A DNA stretch of 64,000 nt from Acidobacteriota bacterium (GCA_003388555.1 QQVD01000071.1:59055-123054), one strand, 5' to 3'; shown: positions 53,414 through 63,185, counted from the stretch's first letter. Program-made: numbers and translations. The notes: generated by a model not told the origin, from the letters alone.

Positions 53414-54229
53414 ATGGAGAGCCTCTCCGCCGTCGAACGCGGCGCGCTCGTCGTGTCGGTCGAGCACCACCCCCTGCCTCTGTTCACGCTGCGGTTGAGA
53501 GTCGAGGCTCCCTATCCGTCTGTGCATCCGGGCCAGTTCGCGATGGTGCAGGCGCCGACGACCCTCGAGCCGTACCTGCGGCGCGCCTTCTCGGTCTTCA
53601 CCCTGCAGCGGGCAGGTGAGAGCGTCGGGGAGGGGCTCGAGCTGGAGATCCACGGCAAGGTGATCGGCCCCGGGACCGCTGCGCTCGCGGCGGCGGTGCC
53701 CGGCCGGACTCTGCGGCTCCTGGCGCCTCTCGGCCGCGGGTTCGATCTCTCGGGTGGCGGCCGCGCGGTGCTGGTCGCCGGAGGGGTCGGCTCGGCGGCG
53801 CTCTCGATGCTCGCCGAGGAGCTGGTGGCGCGCCGGGTCGAGTTCGACTTCGTCTACGGCGGCCGCGGACAGAGCGATCTGGCGCACGGCGACCGCTTCG
53901 GGGAGCTGGCTCGAGCCAGCGGTGGCGAGTATTTCCCGGTCACCGAGGACGGATCCCACGGCGAGCGCGGCCTGGTCACCGCTCCTCTCTCGCGCCTGCT
54001 CCACCAGGGTCGATGCCAGCGCATCTTCACCTGCGGACCGGATCCGATGATGAAGGCCGTCTGCTCCCTCGCCGAGGAGCACGGCGCTGCGGTCCAGGCG
54101 GCGCTCGAGACGCCGATGGGTTGCGGCTATGGCGCCTGCCTCGGCTGCGTCGTGCCACGGCGCGACGGCGGGTTGGCGCTGTGCTGCCGGGTCGGGCCGG
54201 TCTTCGACGGCCGCGAGGTGGCCTGGTGA
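53414..54229 (+). CDS. pyrK: Dihydroorotate dehydrogenase B electron-transfer subunit PyrK
   Basis: The 271-residue flavoprotein has an FAD-binding ferredoxin-reductase core (HPGQFAMVQ, RRAFSVFTLQ, VAGGVGSAALSMLAEEL, IFTCGPDPMMKAV) and the C-terminal 2Fe-2S ligands CGYGACLGCVVPRRDGGLALCC. It passes electrons from PyrD to NAD+. The ATG at 53414 is chosen over a longer frame because the upstream part looks non-coding. Its stop overlaps the pyrD GTG (GTGA). Confidence 0.95.
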   Translation: MESLSAVERGALVVSVEHHPLPLFTLRLRVEAPYPSVHPGQFAMVQAPTTLEPYLRRAFSVFTLQRAGESVGEGLELEIHGKVIGPGTAALAAAVPGRTLRLLAPLGRGFDLSGGGRAVLVAGGVGSAALSMLAEELVARRVEFDFVYGGRGQSDLAHGDRFGELARASGGEYFPVTEDGSHGERGLVTAPLSRLLHQGRCQRIFTCGPDPMMKAVCSLAEEHGAAVQAALETPMGCGYGACLGCVVPRRDGGLALCCRVGPVFDGREVAW

Positions 54230-55206
54230 GCGGCCCGGCGAGGGCCGTGAGGGCTCCTGCGGTGGCGATCGATCCGTCCGCGGTGGATCTCGCCGTCGAG
54301 CTCGCCGGGCTCCGGCTCGCCAATCCGCTGCTCTCGGCCAGCGGCACCTTCGGCTACGGGCTCGAGTTCGGCGCTCTGACGCGGCTCGAGCACTTCGGAG
54401 GTCTGGTCACCAAGGGCCTCTCGCTCGAGCCGCTGGTGGGCAATCCGCCGCCGCGCATCGCCGAGACCCGCGGCGGGATGCTGAACTCCATCGGCCTGCA
54501 GAACATCGGCATCGAGGCGTTCGTCCGCGACGTGCTGCCGGGCCTGGCCGACTACCCGGCACAGGTGATCGTCAATCTCTTCGGCTACAGCCGCGACGAG
54601 TACGCTCGCCTCGCCGAGCGGGTCGACGGTCTGCCGGGGATCGCCGCGATCGAGCTCAACGTCTCGTGTCCGAACGTCAAGCGAGGTGGCATCCAGTTCG
54701 GACACGATCCCGACCAGCTGTCGGCGCTCGTCGCCGCGGTGAGGCCCACGACGAGCAAGCCCATCATCGTCAAGCTGTCACCGAACGTCACCTCTCCGGT
54801 CGAGCTCGGACTGGCAGCGAAGGATGCCGGCGCCGACATCCTCTCGGCGATCAACACCGTCGTCGGGATGGCGATCGACAGCCGCACCCGACGACCGCTG
54901 CTCGCCACGGTCAAGGGTGGTCTCAGCGGCCCCGCGATCAAGCCCATCGCGCTGCGCATCGTCTTCGACGTCGCCCGTGGCGTCGGCCTGCCGGTGATGG
55001 CGATCGGCGGCGTCGAGAGCGTCGACGACGTCCTGGAGTTCGTGCTCGCGGGGGCCTCCGCGGTGCAGGTCGGAACCGCCCTGTTCCGGCGACCGGACAC
55101 GGTCGAGCAGCTCGTCGAAGGCCTGCGCCAGCGCCTCGCCGGCGATGGCGTGCGCAGCGTGCGCGAGCTGGTCGGCGGGGTGGAGCTGGGAGGATCGCCG
55201 CCGTGA
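54226..55206 (+). CDS. pyrD: Dihydroorotate dehydrogenase (class 1B, catalytic subunit)
   Basis: The 326-residue TIM-barrel enzyme starts at the GTG overlapping pyrK. It contains LANPLLSASGTFGYG, GLVTKGLSLEPLVGNPPPRI, MLNSIGLQNIG, the active-site Cys in ELNVSCPNVKRGG, INTVVGMAID and MAIGGVESVDDVLEFVLAGASAVQVGTAL (FMN phosphate site). The neighbouring pyrK makes this the NAD-linked heterotetrameric class 1B. It performs the fourth step of pyrimidine synthesis. Its stop overlaps pyrF (GTGA). Confidence 0.97.
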   Translation: MSGPARAVRAPAVAIDPSAVDLAVELAGLRLANPLLSASGTFGYGLEFGALTRLEHFGGLVTKGLSLEPLVGNPPPRIAETRGGMLNSIGLQNIGIEAFVRDVLPGLADYPAQVIVNLFGYSRDEYARLAERVDGLPGIAAIELNVSCPNVKRGGIQFGHDPDQLSALVAAVRPTTSKPIIVKLSPNVTSPVELGLAAKDAGADILSAINTVVGMAIDSRTRRPLLATVKGGLSGPAIKPIALRIVFDVARGVGLPVMAIGGVESVDDVLEFVLAGASAVQVGTALFRRPDTVEQLVEGLRQRLAGDGVRSVRELVGGVELGGSPP

Positions 55207-55955
55207 ACGACCCACCACCCTCCTCCCCTGGGGCAGCCGGCGCTCCCGCAAGCGCTCGCCAGCGCCTCGTCCTGGCTCTCGACAGCGACGATCGCTCGAC
55301 CTTCTCCGTCTGGGTGCGCGAGCTCGCCAGCGAGGTCGGCGTACTCAAGGTCGGCTTGGAGTCCTTCGTGCGCTGGGGGCACGAAGCCGTGCACGAGGCG
55401 GTCGCCACCGCCGAACGCAGCGGCGCCTCGGTGTTCCTCGACCTCAAGCTGCACGACATCCCCAACACTGTGGCTGGCGCCGTGCGTGCCGCCTGCGATC
55501 TCGGGGTGCGCTACCTCACCGTACACGCCGGAGGCGGCGAGCGCATGATGCGCGCCGCGTGCGAGGCCGCCGCGGGGCGGCTCGAGGTGCTCGCGGTGAC
55601 GGTGCTGACCCATCTCGATGAGGAGGAGCTCGATCGCCTAGACCTCCCGGGCAGCGCCTCGCAGCGGGCCTTGCTCTGGGCGAGCCAGGCGCGCGCCGCC
55701 GGCTGCGCCGGCGTGGTCTGCTCGCCGCTGGAGCTGGCGACCCTCCGGCCCCGTCTGGGCGAGCCGTTCCTTCTGGTGACGCCGGGCATCCGGCCGGCCG
55801 GCAGCGACAGCGGAGACCAGCGCCGGGTCGCAACCCCGGCCTCGGCGCTGCGGGCCGGTGCCGACCTCGTCGTCGTCGGGCGACCGATCACCCGCGCCGA
55901 CTCGCCGCCCGGCGTCGCCAGGGAGATCGTCGCTGAGATCGCATCCGTGCTCTGA
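55203..55955 (+). CDS. pyrF: Orotidine 5'-phosphate decarboxylase
   Basis: The 250-residue enzyme has LVLALDSDDRSTF, the catalytic segment VFLDLKLHDIPNTVAGAV (Asp-Lys-Asp network), LTVHAGGGERMMRAA, LLVTPGIRPAGSDSGDQRR and LVVVGRPITRADSP. It makes UMP in the last step of the pathway. The GTG overlaps the pyrD stop, closing a translationally coupled pyrK-pyrD-pyrF operon. The first 20 residues are Pro/Ala/Ser-rich and may not be conserved. Confidence 0.97.
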   Translation: MNDPPPSSPGAAGAPASARQRLVLALDSDDRSTFSVWVRELASEVGVLKVGLESFVRWGHEAVHEAVATAERSGASVFLDLKLHDIPNTVAGAVRAACDLGVRYLTVHAGGGERMMRAACEAAAGRLEVLAVTVLTHLDEEELDRLDLPGSASQRALLWASQARAAGCAGVVCSPLELATLRPRLGEPFLLVTPGIRPAGSDSGDQRRVATPASALRAGADLVVVGRPITRADSPPGVAREIVAEIASVL

Positions 55956-56030
55956 ACGGCGCCGCCGCGCCGCCGATGCGGTCGAAAGGTCGTCGCTGCA
56001 GGTCCGTCACGACGGAGGACTGCGCGAGGC

Positions 56031-56059
56031 AAAATCGGCCCGCCGTGGAGAGGCGGGCC
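56031..56059 (-). terminator. Rho-independent terminator for the minus-strand lepB operon
   Basis: GGCCCGCC (56037-56044) and GGCGGGCC (56052-56059) form a perfect 8-bp stem with a 7-base loop. On the minus strand the stem is followed by GATTTTGCC, a short U-run. It lies 28 bp after the stop of the membrane-anchored hypothetical gene, and also between it and convergent pyrF. Confidence 0.75.
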
Positions 56060-56086
56060 CCGGTCAGCGAACGGCGTGCCCGTCGG

Positions 56087-56488
56087 TCAGAAGCTGAACA
56101 GCGGTCGCTGCACGTCGTGCTTGACGTGCCAGTCGTAGGTGTACATCGGCAGATCGAGGGTCAGCACGTAGTCGGCGCGCAGGATGATCTTGCCGCGTGC
56201 CACGGTGATCTCGAGGTTGTCCTCGTCGAGCGGGATGTCGAGCTCACCGGCCTTGTAGATCACCGACTTGCGCAGCCGCGGGATCTTGGTGCGTGCCGCC
56301 TCTGCCGCCATCTCGACCAGGTGATCCTCGAACTTGCTCACCTTCCAGCGCGCCGGTAGCCACTCTGCGATCGCCATCCCGGCGAGGATGAGCACGATCA
56401 CCGAGAAGACGAAGCCGATCTTCCCCTCGCCGGCCTGCCTGCGTCGGTCCTGGTGGGCGCGCATCTTCGATAGCTCCTCGTCTCGCAT
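56087..56488 (-). CDS. Small membrane-anchored protein of unknown function (DUF4845-like)
   Basis: The ATG at 56488 (GGAAGG upstream) gives 133 residues: a polar N-terminus, one membrane helix (about 22-44, GFVFSVIVLILAGMAIAEWL) and a soluble domain (KFEDHLVEMAAEAARTKIPRLRKSVIYKAGEL and VARGKIILRADYVLTLDLP). The layout and its position after a signal peptidase gene recall DUF4845 proteins found beside lepB in proteobacteria, but I cannot confirm the family. It is the last gene of a lepB-lepB-hypothetical operon ending at the terminator. Confidence 0.7.
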   Translation of the reverse strand: MRDEELSKMRAHQDRRRQAGEGKIGFVFSVIVLILAGMAIAEWLPARWKVSKFEDHLVEMAAEAARTKIPRLRKSVIYKAGELDIPLDEDNLEITVARGKIILRADYVLTLDLPMYTYDWHVKHDVQRPLFSF

Positions 56489-56636
56489 CGCGTCGCCTTC
56501 CTTCGTCGCATCCATCGCGCGCCGATCGACGGATCGCGGCGCGCAGCGTATAGCCAACGATCTACGAGTCTAGCAGCCTGGCCGGGCGTTGCGAGCAGAG
56601 GGGGCGCGGCTGAGCCGGGCCGCCCGACCACGGGTT

Positions 56637-57302
56637 CTAGCGCACCCAGCGGGGGACCCTTCGCCGAGTCGGCATCGGAGCAGCGCTCCCGTCGCCGCTC
56701 CCGTCCTCGCCGGCGACGCCCTCCCTCTCGGCGGCGGCAGAGGCCCTCTCGCGTCGGAAGACCAGTGCGGCCCGGCCGATCACCGAGTCCATCGACACAG
56801 GTCCCCAGTGCCTCGAGTCGAGGGAGACGTCGCGATGGTCTCCAAGGCAGAACAGCTCCCGATCACCCAGCCAGAGCGGACCGAAATTGTCGCGTGGGCG
56901 CAGCGACTCCTCGAGGAAGCGGGAGCTCGGGTAGATCCGGTCGTCGGCGTACACCGCGTAGGCCTCGTCGCGGGCGAGGCCGTTGATGATCAGCGTCTTG
57001 TCCACCAGGTCGACCCGGTCTCCCGGCAGCCCGAGGCAACGCTTGACCAGCAACCTGGAGGGCTGGCGCGGATCGCGGAACACCACGACATCGCCTCGCC
57101 GCGGTCGTCGGGCAGGCAGGAGCCGGGTGGTCATCACCGCTCGGAAGACGAACTTGTTGACCAGCAGGTGGTCGCCCGGTGCCAGCGTCGGAGCCATGGA
57201 GTTGCTCGGCACGACGAACGCCTGCACCAGCCAGGTGCGCACGAACACCGCCAGGATCACCGCCGTGGCCAGGACGATGGCATAGCTGCGCACCCCCCGC
57301 AT
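56637..57302 (-). CDS. lepB: Signal peptidase I (second copy in operon)
   Basis: The 221-residue protein has an N-terminal membrane helix (about 6-24), the catalytic Ser35 in VVPSNSMAPTL, the general-base Lys87 in LLVKRCLGLPGD and box E GDHRDVSLDSRHWGPV. It cleaves secretory signal peptides at the outer face of the inner membrane. The catalytic dyad is intact. A Glu/Ala/Gly-rich tail ends the protein. It lies 63 bp downstream of another signal peptidase gene. Confidence 0.95.
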   Translation of the reverse strand: MRGVRSYAIVLATAVILAVFVRTWLVQAFVVPSNSMAPTLAPGDHLLVNKFVFRAVMTTRLLPARRPRRGDVVVFRDPRQPSRLLVKRCLGLPGDRVDLVDKTLIINGLARDEAYAVYADDRIYPSSRFLEESLRPRDNFGPLWLGDRELFCLGDHRDVSLDSRHWGPVSMDSVIGRAALVFRRERASAAAEREGVAGEDGSGDGSAAPMPTRRRVPRWVR

Positions 57303-57365
57303 CGTTCTTGGAGCTCCCGTTCTCGTCAGCTGGCTTGGCGTCCGCAGGTCAGGCCGCCGCCGCGG

Positions 57366-58073
57366 TCACCGGATGATCCGGAAGGTTCGACTCCACCGGG
57401 TCTTGGTCGGGAAGCCGATGACCGTCTGGACGAGCTGACGCAGGCGGGGTCCCCAGCCGCGCCAGGTGCCGTCGGGCGTGCCGCCACCGTTGGACCAGTA
57501 GATCATCACCGCGCGCCCCTTGACGTGGCGTAGCGGCACCGGCCCGAAGTAGCGCGAGTCGTAGGACTGGTCGCGATTGTCGCCCATGCAGAAGAGGTGG
57601 TCGGGCGGCACGGTGAAGGGACCGAAGTGGTCGCGGATGCGCCCGTTGCTGTTCGGTGAGCTCGGCGGGAAGGTGCGCAGATCGGTGTGGCGGGCGAAGC
57701 CGTCGTCGGGGAACGGCTCGCCGTTGACCAGCAACTCCTTGGCCCGCACCTCGACGACGTCACCGGCGAGGGCGACGCAGCGCTTCACCAGGTCGAGGGT
57801 CGGCTCCTCCGGCGAGCGGAAGATCACGATGTCCCCCCGCTCCACTGCCCGCCCCGGCAGCAGCGTCGACTCCAGCGAAGACGGCTGCGGACCGTAGATG
57901 AAGCGGTTGACGAAGAGGTGGTCGCCGATCAGCAGCGTCTCCTCCATCGAGCCGCTCGGGATGTAGAACGTCTTCAGCACGAAGGTGTTGGTGAACCCGA
58001 GGAAGATCGCCGCCACGATCAGGGCCTCGAGGTACTCGCGGAAGACGGATTGCGGGCGTTCCTGCTGACTCAT
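57366..58073 (-). CDS. lepB: Signal peptidase I (first copy in operon)
   Basis: The 235-residue protein has one N-terminal helix (about 16-34), Ser42 in YIPSGSMEETLLIGDHLFVNRF, Lys97 in LDLVKRCVALAGDVVE and box E GDNRDQSYDSRYFGPV. All catalytic motifs are typical. It is the first of a tandem pair; the two copies differ enough in sequence that recent duplication is unlikely. The upstream 614 bp separate it from divergent comEA. Confidence 0.96.
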   Translation of the reverse strand: MSQQERPQSVFREYLEALIVAAIFLGFTNTFVLKTFYIPSGSMEETLLIGDHLFVNRFIYGPQPSSLESTLLPGRAVERGDIVIFRSPEEPTLDLVKRCVALAGDVVEVRAKELLVNGEPFPDDGFARHTDLRTFPPSSPNSNGRIRDHFGPFTVPPDHLFCMGDNRDQSYDSRYFGPVPLRHVKGRAVMIYWSNGGGTPDGTWRGWGPRLRQLVQTVIGFPTKTRWSRTFRIIR

Positions 58074-58687
58074 CGGACGCCGAATCTAGCAGCGTGACGC
58101 AGCCCTGGCGGGCCGAGTCGGAGGGCCACCACGTCGGAGGACGTGGCGTCTCGAGCGACAGCGCGGCAGTGCACTCGTCTGGCGGCGAGTGCCCGAGGCG
58201 GAGAGCGCAGCCCGACCTCTGCGAGGCGGCGCGCGGCAGCGCCGGCGGACGTCAAACGAACTTGTCGACGTCCAGATCCTTTGACCGGCGCGCCGACCCC
58301 CGCCGGCCGGACCTCGGCCGCTCCCCGTCTCCCTCCGCGGCCCTCGAGGCGACAAGAACCCGTGACGACGGTGGCTCGTCGCCGGTCCCCGACGGTTCGG
58401 CGCAAACCACCGGAGCCCAATGGTTTGGCGCTCTCGGGTCTGGTTGGCCTCCGGGTTGCGATGAGACCTGGCACACAACAACCCAGGAGGTGCCACGGAG
58501 CACAACAGTCTGGTCGTTTCCTGCACCGCCCTCCCGGCAGTGCAGAGCAGGAACTCGCGGCAAGGACAGCCGCGGAATGGTCGGGGGCGGGTCGTCCGGC
58601 CTCGACCTCATCGGCCTCCGGGGCGGCGAGCTCCGGAGGCACCCAAACAGCGCTCGCCGTGAGCGCATCGAGAAGGAGAGGTAAGAG
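58074..58687. other. Divergent intergenic region between lepB and comEA
   Basis: Frames in this 614-bp region are open only by G+C bias and give no recognisable protein. It should contain promoters for both flanking genes. A hairpin at 58400-58431 (stem AAACCA/TGGTTT extended by G+C pairs with one bulge, 11-base loop) is the clearest structure. A strong AAGGAGAGG ribosome-binding site precedes comEA. No tRNA or known riboswitch fits. Confidence 0.4.
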
Positions 58688-59098
58688 ATGAAGAGCCATC
58701 CCCACAGCCAGAGCATCGGCGGAGCTGCGGTCCTCGTGCGCCGTCTGCTCGGCTGCCTGTTGGTGCTGACCCTGTCCGCGATCGCCCTGCCGGCGGGCGC
58801 CCAGGAAGACGCCGCGCCCAGCGGCGTGGTCAACATCAACACCGCCGACGTGTCGACTCTGCAGCTGCTCCCGCGGGTCGGCCCCGCCGTGGCGCAGCGC
58901 ATCGTCGACCACCGGGAGCAGAGCGGCAAGTTCCGCGACAAGACCGACCTGCTGATGGTGCGCGGGATCGGCGACGCGACCTACGAGCGCCTCGAGCCCT
59001 ACGTGACGTTGGAGGGCTCGACGACGCTGCAGGAGAAGGTGCGTTCGCCGCGCCGCGCCAGCGGCGACGACGAGGACGGTGAGGAGGCGGCCGGCTGA
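58688..59098 (+). CDS. ComEA-like helix-hairpin-helix DNA-binding protein
   Basis: The 136-residue protein has an N-terminal signal peptide (hydrophobic LLGCLLVLTLSAIALPAGA, likely cut after about residue 38) and two helix-hairpin-helix motifs in VVNINTADVSTLQLLPRVGPAVAQRIVDHREQSGKF and KTDLLMVRGIGDATYERLEPYV. ComEA proteins bind incoming DNA in the periplasm during natural transformation; short ComEA-like proteins also occur without competence. A pseudopilin gene follows, which fits a DNA-uptake or secretion link. The tail is charged and low-complexity. Confidence 0.88.
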   Translation: MKSHPHSQSIGGAAVLVRRLLGCLLVLTLSAIALPAGAQEDAAPSGVVNINTADVSTLQLLPRVGPAVAQRIVDHREQSGKFRDKTDLLMVRGIGDATYERLEPYVTLEGSTTLQEKVRSPRRASGDDEDGEEAAG

Positions 59099-59121
59099 CC
59101 GCCGACCACCGCTGACGGTAC

Positions 59122-59161
59122 GGAGGAGGGACCGCTCGCCGGCAGGCGGGCGGTCTCCTCC
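59122..59161 (+). terminator. Hairpin after comEA
   Basis: GGAGGAGGGACCGCTCGCC and GGCGGGCGGTCTCCTCC pair with a GGCA loop, giving a long G+C stem with one two-base bulge and one mismatch. No clear U-run follows, so it is a candidate rather than proven terminator between comEA and the pseudopilin gene. Confidence 0.5.
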
Positions 59162-59260
59162 ACCGGTATTCATCGGAAATCCATCGGAATCGGTCGGATC
59201 GTGACCGACGGCCGCCGAGGCGGCGGAAGTGAGGACTCGTCGAATGACCAGGAGCGAGCG

Positions 59261-59896
59261 ATGAGAGTCCCGGGCTCGGTGATCGAGAGTCAGCCGGGTC
59301 GGCCGCGTCGCGCGGCGCCTGCTGGCTACACGCTGATCGAGGTCGTCCTCGGCGCCGCCCTGGTCGCGACGATCCTCACCCTCGTGGTGCCGCCGCTCTG
59401 GCGATGGAGCGCCCGGCTGCGACTCGAGCTGGTCTGCTCGGAGGTGGTCACCGGTCTGCGCCAGGCGCAGTTCCACGCCTTCACCCACTCGCAGTTCGTC
59501 GGCCTCAAGTACTGGACCCAGTCGCAGCCGGTACGTTGGGGCGTCTACCGCGACGGCGATGGCGACGGCGTCCTCACCGCCGACATACGGCGCGGACACG
59601 ATCCACCGGTCCGCCTGCACGGTGCGCAGGGGCGACTCGGCGCCTCCGTCTGGTTCGGGTTCCCGCTGGGCCTGCGACCGCGCGACCCGGGAGACCCGGG
59701 GCGCTATCTGGATCGCCTGCACGACCCGATCCGCTTCGGGCGCTCGGACCTGGTGGTCTTCAACCACCTCGGGACGTCGAGCCCCGGCACCCTCTACCTC
59801 ACCAACGGATGGGATCTCGCCGCGGTGCGCGTCACCAACCGCTCCGGACGAGTGCGCATCCTCCACTACGACCGACATCGAGAGGTCTGGCGATGA
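59261..59896 (+). CDS. Type II secretion / type IV pilus pseudopilin (GspH/FimT-like)
   Basis: The 211-residue protein starts at the ATG at 59261 with GGAGC upstream. A type III prepilin signal is visible: RPRRAAPAG then YTLIEVVLGAALVATILTLVVPPLW, with cleavage after Gly22 and Glu at +5. The globular part contains FHAFTHSQFVGLKYW and GWDLAAVRVTNRSGRVRILHYD, as in GspH/FimT minor pilins. No secretion or pilus machinery is adjacent, so it is an orphan minor pilin whose prepilin peptidase must be elsewhere. An ATG overlaps its stop (ATGA), in frame with the downstream cutA. Confidence 0.85.
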   Translation: MRVPGSVIESQPGRPRRAAPAGYTLIEVVLGAALVATILTLVVPPLWRWSARLRLELVCSEVVTGLRQAQFHAFTHSQFVGLKYWTQSQPVRWGVYRDGDGDGVLTADIRRGHDPPVRLHGAQGRLGASVWFGFPLGLRPRDPGDPGRYLDRLHDPIRFGRSDLVVFNHLGTSSPGTLYLTNGWDLAAVRVTNRSGRVRILHYDRHREVWR

Positions 59897-60168
59897 CCCC
59901 GTTTCCGAGTCCGCCGCCAGCGGCCAACGGTTCCCTCCGTCCGGGGCAGTGCTCCAGCGCGAGCAAGAGACCGGCGGAGCGCCGCGAGGCGCTGTCTGTC
60001 CGTGCGCTGTCCCGCTGGTCGACCTTCGCGGCGCTGCGCCAGGTCCCTGCGCCGGCCGGACGCCGGGCGATACCATGTCGAGCGTCGTCACCCACGTCGT
60101 CTCCGACCGGTCTGCCCGACACGCCGCCCAGATCTGGCCACCACTCCACGACCTGCTGCCCTTCCACC

Positions 60169-60567
60169 GTGCCCGACCGCCCCGATCCCTCCGGCGCCCG
60201 AGCCCCCGCGACGAGCGACGAAGAGCCCTGCGTCGTGCTCTCCACGGCCGGCGATGCGGACACCGCCGCCAGGATCGGCCGTGCGCTCGTCGAGGAGCGA
60301 CTGGCCGCCTGCGTTCAGCTGGTGCCGGGGCTGCGCTCGCTCTACCGCTGGCAAGGCCGGGTCGCCGACGACCCCGAGGTCCTGCTGCTGATCAAGAGCC
60401 GCACCTCGCTCTTCGATCGGCTCTGCCGCCGGGTGCGCGAGCTGCATCCCTATGAGACGCCGGAGCTGGTCGCGCTACCGGCCCGGGAAGAGAGCGGTTA
60501 CCTGGCGTGGCTGCTCGGCGAGACGGAAACCACCCTCTGCGAGGGACCCGAGGACACCACGGCCTGA
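60169..60567 (+). CDS. cutA: Divalent-cation tolerance protein CutA
   Basis: The CutA core is CVVLSTAGDADTAARIGRALVEERLAACVQLVPGLRSLYRWQGRV and KSRTSLFDRLCRRVRELHPYETPELVALPAREESGYLAWL, a trimeric ferredoxin-like fold. From the GTG at 60169 the product is 132 residues. The frame stays open to the ATG at 59893 overlapping the pseudopilin stop, but the 92 extra residues are low-complexity and look non-coding. Neither start has a strong ribosome-binding site. CutA binds metals and affects copper tolerance in some bacteria; its actual role is unclear. It is convergent with the trans-sulfuration gene. Confidence 0.88.
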   Translation: MPDRPDPSGARAPATSDEEPCVVLSTAGDADTAARIGRALVEERLAACVQLVPGLRSLYRWQGRVADDPEVLLLIKSRTSLFDRLCRRVRELHPYETPELVALPAREESGYLAWLLGETETTLCEGPEDTTA

Positions 60568-60604
60568 GCCCGCCGGCGTCGCTGCGTCGCTCCTTCGTGA
60601 GCTC

Positions 60605-61759
60605 TCAGGACAATCCCTGCTCGAGGTCACCGAGCAGGTCGTCGATGGTCTCGATGCCGACCGAGATGCGCACCAGACCCTCGGTGATGCCGAGCGCCGC
60701 CCGGCGCTCCGCCGGCACCGCGGCGTGGGTCATCGAAGCCGGGTGGGAGATCAGTGTCTCGACACCGCCCAGGCTCTCCGCCAGCGACATCACCTCGACC
60801 CGGTCGAGCAGCTTCTTGGCGGCGGCGAAGCTCCCCAGCTCGAGGGAGAGCAGGGCGCCGAACCCGCTCGCCTGCTTCTTCTGCACCGAGTGGCCGGGAG
60901 CGTCCGGCAGCCCGGGGTAGTAGAGCTTCCGCACCGCCGGATGACGAGTCAGGAACTCGACGATCCGCGCCGTGTTCTGCTCGTGGCGGTCCATGCGCAC
61001 CGCCAGCGTCTTCAGCCCGCGCATCACCAGGAAGCACTCGAAGGGAGCGAGCACCGCGCCGACCGACTTCTGGATGAAACGGAACCAGCTCGCGTGTTCC
61101 TCGAGGCGGGTGATCAGCACTCCGCCGATCGAGTCGCTGTGACCACCCATGAACTTCGTCGTCGAGTGCACCACGACGTCGGCTCCGAGCTCGATCGGTC
61201 GCTGCAGGTAGGGCGAGAGGAAGGTGTTGTCCACCGCGACGTGCACGCCACGCTCGTGGGCCAGCTCGCTCACCGCCGCGACGTCGGAGATCTCCATCAT
61301 CGGATTGGTCGGGGTCTCGAGCAGCACCCAACGTGTGCCGTCCTCGATCGCATCGCGCACCGCGTCGAGGTCGGTGGTGTCGACCCAGCTGGCCCGCAAT
61401 CGGTAGCGATCGAGGACCTGCTCGAGCAGGCGGAAGGTTCCTCCGTAGACGTTGCGAGACACCACGATGTGCTCGTCCGAGCGCATCGTCGTCAGCAGCG
61501 CGCTGATCGCCGCCATTCCCGACGAGAAGGCATGGCCCGCGGCGCCGCTCTCGAGCGACGCGACGCACTGCTCGAGAGCGTCGCGGGTGGGATTGCGCAC
61601 CCGCGCGTAGTCGTACTCGACCGTGACGCCGGCCTCCGGCTGCACGTAGGTCGAAGTCTGGTAGATCGGTACCGCCACCGCGCCGGTGCGCGGATCGGGC
61701 GCCTGGCCGGCGTGGATGGCGCGGGTGGCGAAGCCGCGCCCGCTGGGATTTCCCTTCAC
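60605..61759 (-). CDS. Cystathionine gamma-synthase/beta-lyase family enzyme
   Basis: The GTG at 61759 follows GGAGGATCTC and gives 384 residues. The Cys/Met metabolism PLP family is shown by TSTYVQPE, YDYARVRNPTRDALEQC, FSSGMAAISALL, LLETPTNP, VAVDNTFLSPYLQRP and the PLP lysine Lys202 in VVHSTTKFMGGHSD. The enzyme is a gamma-synthase or beta/gamma-lyase in methionine or cysteine interconversion. mtnA (methionine salvage) is divergent next door, a natural pairing. No SAM riboswitch was seen in its leader. The subfamily (metB versus metC) is not assigned. Confidence 0.9.
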   Translation of the reverse strand: MKGNPSGRGFATRAIHAGQAPDPRTGAVAVPIYQTSTYVQPEAGVTVEYDYARVRNPTRDALEQCVASLESGAAGHAFSSGMAAISALLTTMRSDEHIVVSRNVYGGTFRLLEQVLDRYRLRASWVDTTDLDAVRDAIEDGTRWVLLETPTNPMMEISDVAAVSELAHERGVHVAVDNTFLSPYLQRPIELGADVVVHSTTKFMGGHSDSIGGVLITRLEEHASWFRFIQKSVGAVLAPFECFLVMRGLKTLAVRMDRHEQNTARIVEFLTRHPAVRKLYYPGLPDAPGHSVQKKQASGFGALLSLELGSFAAAKKLLDRVEVMSLAESLGGVETLISHPASMTHAAVPAERRAALGITEGLVRISVGIETIDDLLGDLEQGLS

Positions 61760-62078
61760 GAGATCCTCCGTTCGTCGGCCACGTCGTAGGCGGCGTGGCC
61801 GGCCCGAGGTGGTGCGAGTCGTCGTCTGGCCGCGGCCACCGGTAGTACCGGCTGCGCCGCGGCACGAGCCCTGAGCATACGTCCGCCGGCGCCGATCGGC
61901 TCGCAGCCTGCGGCTATGCTCGCTGGGCTCGCGCAGTGCCCTGGGCGCGAGCACGCCAGCGCGAAGCGGCCGATCTTCCTCTTCGCGCCTTCGACTCTGC
62001 AGCACTTTCGTCACAGGGGCTGTACGGAGCCGAGCCGCCCATCGGCGGCGACACGACGGGCAGCGAGCGGGAGGGAGC
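61760..62078. other. Divergent region between the trans-sulfuration gene and mtnA
   Basis: This 319-bp region has no convincing coding frame. It should hold two divergent promoters. I looked for SAM-I and related riboswitch cores on both strands and found none. An inverted repeat in the segment CTCGCTGGGCTCGCGCAG ... CTGGGCGCGAG near 61919-61955 is the most visible structure. Confidence 0.35.

Positions 62079-63185
<1,107 letters not shown>

Noticed and set aside
58390..58470. Possible cyclic-di-GMP (GEMM) riboswitch ahead of comEA
   Set aside because: A hairpin and GCAAACC-like strings are present, but the conserved core and tetraloop-receptor arrangement are absent.
61760..62078. Possible SAM riboswitch between the trans-sulfuration gene and mtnA
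   Set aside because: No SAM-I, SAM-II or SAM-IV core could be found on either strand.
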